Below are positions 62,098-64,000 of a stretch of DNA of 64,000 nucleotides, one piece after another. Location: contig NZ_KE386835.1 in the NCBI RefSeq assembly GCF_000429025.1, forward strand, positions 564,014-628,013. Direction: 5' to 3'. The notes under the pieces are model-generated. The model did no database searches, had not been told where the DNA came from, and worked only from the letters and a program-made list of their open reading frames with translations. Made by a program: the position numbers and the translations under genes. Origin of the DNA: Actinospineispora spinosispora DSM 44797 (GTDB taxonomy: Bacteria; Actinomycetota; Actinomycetes; Mycobacteriales; Pseudonocardiaceae). Numbering within the stretch: the first letter of the stretch is position 1; each line of letters opens with the position of its first letter.

Positions 62098-62787
62098 ATG
62101 TCTGGTCGGCACCGCAAGCCCACTAACACCGCGTTACGCCTCGCCCGCGTCGGCGCGCTGACCGTGATGGCTGCGTCCCCGCTGGTCTTCACCGGCTCGG
62201 CGATGGCATCACCGCTCTCGGACGACGACGACTCGACCGGCTCGATGTACGCCGTGGACGACGGCTACGCCTCGACCTGGTCCGACGACGACGATGACGA
62301 CTACTCGTCGAGCTCCGCCTCACGCAGGCACTCCTACGACGACGACGATGCGGTCAGCACGTACCGCAATCACGACAACGTTCGTTCGAAGGCCCGCGAA
62401 GCATCCGCGTCGAAGCGCAGCGAAGCCTCCGCCACCAAGCGCCGCGCGAGCGCATCGGCGGCATCCGAGCGCCGTTCCGCCACCGCGAAGCGCCGCGAGG
62501 CGACGTCCGCCGCCTACTCCAGCTCGTCGAGCCGGACCCAGGACGCCAAGTGGGACAGGCTGGCGAAGTGCGAAAGCACCCAGAACTGGGACGCCAACAC
62601 CGGCAACGGCTACCGGGGCGGCCTGCAGTTCACCGACTCGACGTGGCGCTCCTACGGCGGCCAGAAGTACGCCCGCTCCGCCGACCAGGCCAGCCGTGAA
62701 GAGCAGATTGCGGTAGCCAAGAAGGTCCAGAGCGAGCAGGGCTGGAACGCCTGGCCCAGCTGCAGCAAGAAGCTCGGATACGCTTGA
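62098..62787 (+). CDS. Resuscitation-promoting-factor-like transglycosylase
   Basis: 229 residues, secreted: signal peptide ending near VFTGSAMASP. A long low-complexity middle (Asp and Ser runs, then Ala/Ser/Lys/Arg repeats) leads to the catalytic Rpf domain WDRLAKCESTQNWDANTGNG with catalytic Glu, YRGGLQFTDSTWRSYGG and two Cys. Cleaves peptidoglycan during growth or resuscitation. ATG start, stop followed at once by a repeat. Confidence 0.92.
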   Translation: MSGRHRKPTNTALRLARVGALTVMAASPLVFTGSAMASPLSDDDDSTGSMYAVDDGYASTWSDDDDDDYSSSSASRRHSYDDDDAVSTYRNHDNVRSKAREASASKRSEASATKRRASASAASERRSATAKRREATSAAYSSSSSRTQDAKWDRLAKCESTQNWDANTGNGYRGGLQFTDSTWRSYGGQKYARSADQASREEQIAVAKKVQSEQGWNAWPSCSKKLGYA

Positions 62788-62790
62788 CCT

Positions 62791-63012
62791 CTGGCCTGTT
62801 CCCGCGCGCCATCGTCGCGGCTCGCCTGACGGCTCGCTGCCTCGGGATTCTTTTCCTCGCGGACCCCTTCGGGGCCCACTCTGAAAAGAACGTCGCCTTC
62901 GGCGACGCGCGCGCTTGTGGTCACCCTGAGAGCCGCCACTCAGGCACTACCCGCCTTCGGCGGAACCCCTTCGGGTGCCTTGCGGGGTCACCTGTGCACC
63001 GTGCCTCACTGC
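62791..63012 (+). repeat. GCCTGTT element, copy 4
   Basis: Starts CTGGCCTGTTCCCGCGCGCC three bases after the Rpf-type stop and runs to CACCGTGCCTCACT. Matches the inverted copy at 28631-28900 rather than copies 1-3 (two subfamilies). Confidence 0.85.
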
Positions 63013-63125
63013 CTGGCCGGCGCGGGGTGAGGTGGCTGAGTTCGGCAGTGTCGTCTTGGTTGTTCAGGCGTTCGCCCTCCTGAAATGGGCCGCGAGAGGG
63101 GCGTCTCTTGTGCGATTCTGCGGGT

Positions 63126-63770
63126 GTGTTGACTGGTGTGCAGTTGGTGCCGTTTCTGGTTGGGTCTGTACTCATCACCCTGGCGCCGGGGGCTGACATG
63201 GCGCTGGTCACCCGGCAGGTGCTCGTGGGTGGGCGAGGGCTGGCTCAGCGGACCATCCTGGGCAATGTTCTCGGGTTGTTGGTCCACAGCGCCGCGTTGG
63301 CCGCGGGATTGTCCGCTCTGCTCGTGGCGTCGGCAGGTGCCTACACGTTCGTGAAGCTCGCCGGCGCCTGTTACCTCGGATATCTCGGGGTCAAGACCCT
63401 CATGGACGCTCGACGCCGCCCCCATGTCGACGCCCTGGGTGATGCGCCCGTGCTGACGGTCGGGGCGACGCCGCCGCGCAGACCGATTCTCCAGGGGCTG
63501 GTCAGTACCGTCTTCAATCCGAAGCCTGCGCTGTTCTTCCTGACGTTCCTGCCACAGTTCGTCGACCGGGACTCGCCGGTGCTCCCCCAGACCCTCACGC
63601 TCGCGGCCATCCACGTGGCGATCGGTCTCGTGTGGCTGTCCGTCTACGCCTGGATGGTGCACCGGGCGCGTGGCGTTCTCACCGCGCCGAAAATTCGGCT
63701 GTGGTTGGAACGCACGACCGGGATGGTGCTCATCGCGTTCGGCATTCGGGTAGCCATCGAGCGCCGCTGA
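63126..63770 (+). CDS. LysE/RhtB family amino-acid exporter
   Basis: 214 residues from a GTG at 63126; a TTG 18 bases upstream is in frame. Six membrane helices; LysE motif in FLVGSVLITLAPGADMALV and PKPALFFLTFLPQFV. Exports amino acids such as Lys/Thr/homoserine; substrate not predicted. Converges with the HNH gene at a hairpin. Confidence 0.88.
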   Translation: MLTGVQLVPFLVGSVLITLAPGADMALVTRQVLVGGRGLAQRTILGNVLGLLVHSAALAAGLSALLVASAGAYTFVKLAGACYLGYLGVKTLMDARRRPHVDALGDAPVLTVGATPPRRPILQGLVSTVFNPKPALFFLTFLPQFVDRDSPVLPQTLTLAAIHVAIGLVWLSVYAWMVHRARGVLTAPKIRLWLERTTGMVLIAFGIRVAIERR

Positions 63771-63772
63771 CC

Positions 63773-63791
63773 GGTTCCCCGCTGGGGAACC
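63773..63791. terminator. Short convergent terminator
   Basis: GGTTCCCC-GCT-GGGGAACC stem between the converging LysE and HNH genes, just past both stops. Confidence 0.7.
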
Positions 63792-63793
63792 CG

Positions 63794-64000
63794 TCAGAAC
63801 GGCGGGTCGTCGCCCGGTGTGGAGGGTGGTGGGGTGATGATCGGGTCGCCCCGGGTCCGGTAGGTCTGGCCGAATGGGCTGGTCCACCGGAACTCGCCCG
63901 GTGTCGGTTGTTGGAGGCGCCATCGGCCTCGGGTTTTGAGGTCGTGGTCGTGGGCGCAGAGTTGGCCGCCGTTGGTGTCGGTGGTGGGGCCGCCGTGGTG
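63794..64000 (-). CDS. HNH endonuclease (DUF222-type), C-terminal fragment
   Basis: Only the last 68 codons are in the window. They read HHGGPTTDTNGGQLCAHDHD, the second half of an HNH zinc-finger nuclease domain, then LKTRGRWR and a Pro-rich end. This arrangement (HHGGPT…N…LC…HH) is typical of the abundant actinobacterial DUF222-HNH proteins. The N-terminal DUF222 would be beyond the right edge. Confidence 0.82.
   Translation of the reverse strand, partial: HHGGPTTDTNGGQLCAHDHDLKTRGRWRLQQPTPGEFRWTSPFGQTYRTRGDPIITPPPSTPGDDPPF

Overview
The window is high-GC actinobacterial DNA. The eight-gene mce lipid-import operon, the trpT-secE-nusG-rplK-rplA and rplJ-rplL order, the rpmG-hadA-hadB dehydratase genes, a DUF5753 XRE regulator, mycothiol-type MDMPI domains and an Rpf-type transglycosylase all fit the Pseudonocardiaceae (Amycolatopsis-like). 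The mycolate-specific hadC is absent, as expected for a genus without mycolic acids. The genus is an inference; no rRNA gene is present.

Layout. 1-10 kb: leftward mce operon (yrbEA, yrbEB, mceA-F) and, beyond a ~950 bp repeat block, a cut-off Mce-associated membrane protein. 10-12 kb: alpha-methylacyl-CoA racemase and a TetR regulator. 12-17 kb: leftward ribosomal/transcription block (rplL, rplJ with leader, rplA, rplK, nusG, secE, tRNA-Trp). 17-23 kb: aspartate aminotransferase, BCCT transporter, a small HhH-like protein, an orphan ABC ATPase, hadB-hadA-rpmG and tRNA-Met/tRNA-Thr. 23-28 kb: a Tat-exported acid phosphatase and a giant LuxR-type ATPase regulator. 29-35 kb: P450, acyl-CoA synthetase, TenA, second P450, cupin. 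35-49 kb: TetR/DUF1330, SDR, serine hydrolase, EamA, Zn-dehydrogenase, PQQ-type lipoprotein, XRE regulator and two permeases. 49-64 kb: TetR/acyl-CoA dehydrogenase pair, peptidase E, RidA, GNAT, MFS/LysR pair, TmrB-like ATPase, thiolase, lipoprotein, MFS, FKBP, Rpf-type protein, LysE exporter and the tail of an HNH endonuclease.

The main non-genic content is a dense set of dispersed intergenic repeats. (1) A ~700 bp block occurs twice, 41 kb apart, in direct orientation, and carries nested inverted arms. (2) A ~65 bp palindrome family with a TGCGTCGCA/TGCGACGCA core has five copies; one is present in one copy of the 700 bp block and missing from the other, a filled/empty-site pair that suggests mobility. 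(3) A family of perfect hairpins has constant GTGAGTG/CACTCAC outer arms and variable inner stems, sits at gene 3' ends and twice supplies the stop codon. (4) A ~140-270 bp modular element beginning GCCTGTT(T/C)C is placed directly after stop codons, and in one case forms the last codons of a LysR gene.

Many enzymes here (Mce importer, racemase, FadD, acyl-CoA dehydrogenase, FadA6-like thiolase, two P450s) could act on imported lipids or sterols, but they are scattered. Only local operators are visible: a shared ACGTAC-N3-GTACG motif before both P450 genes, a GTAC-rich operator before the acyl-CoA dehydrogenase, and an AT-rich dyad before the thiolase.
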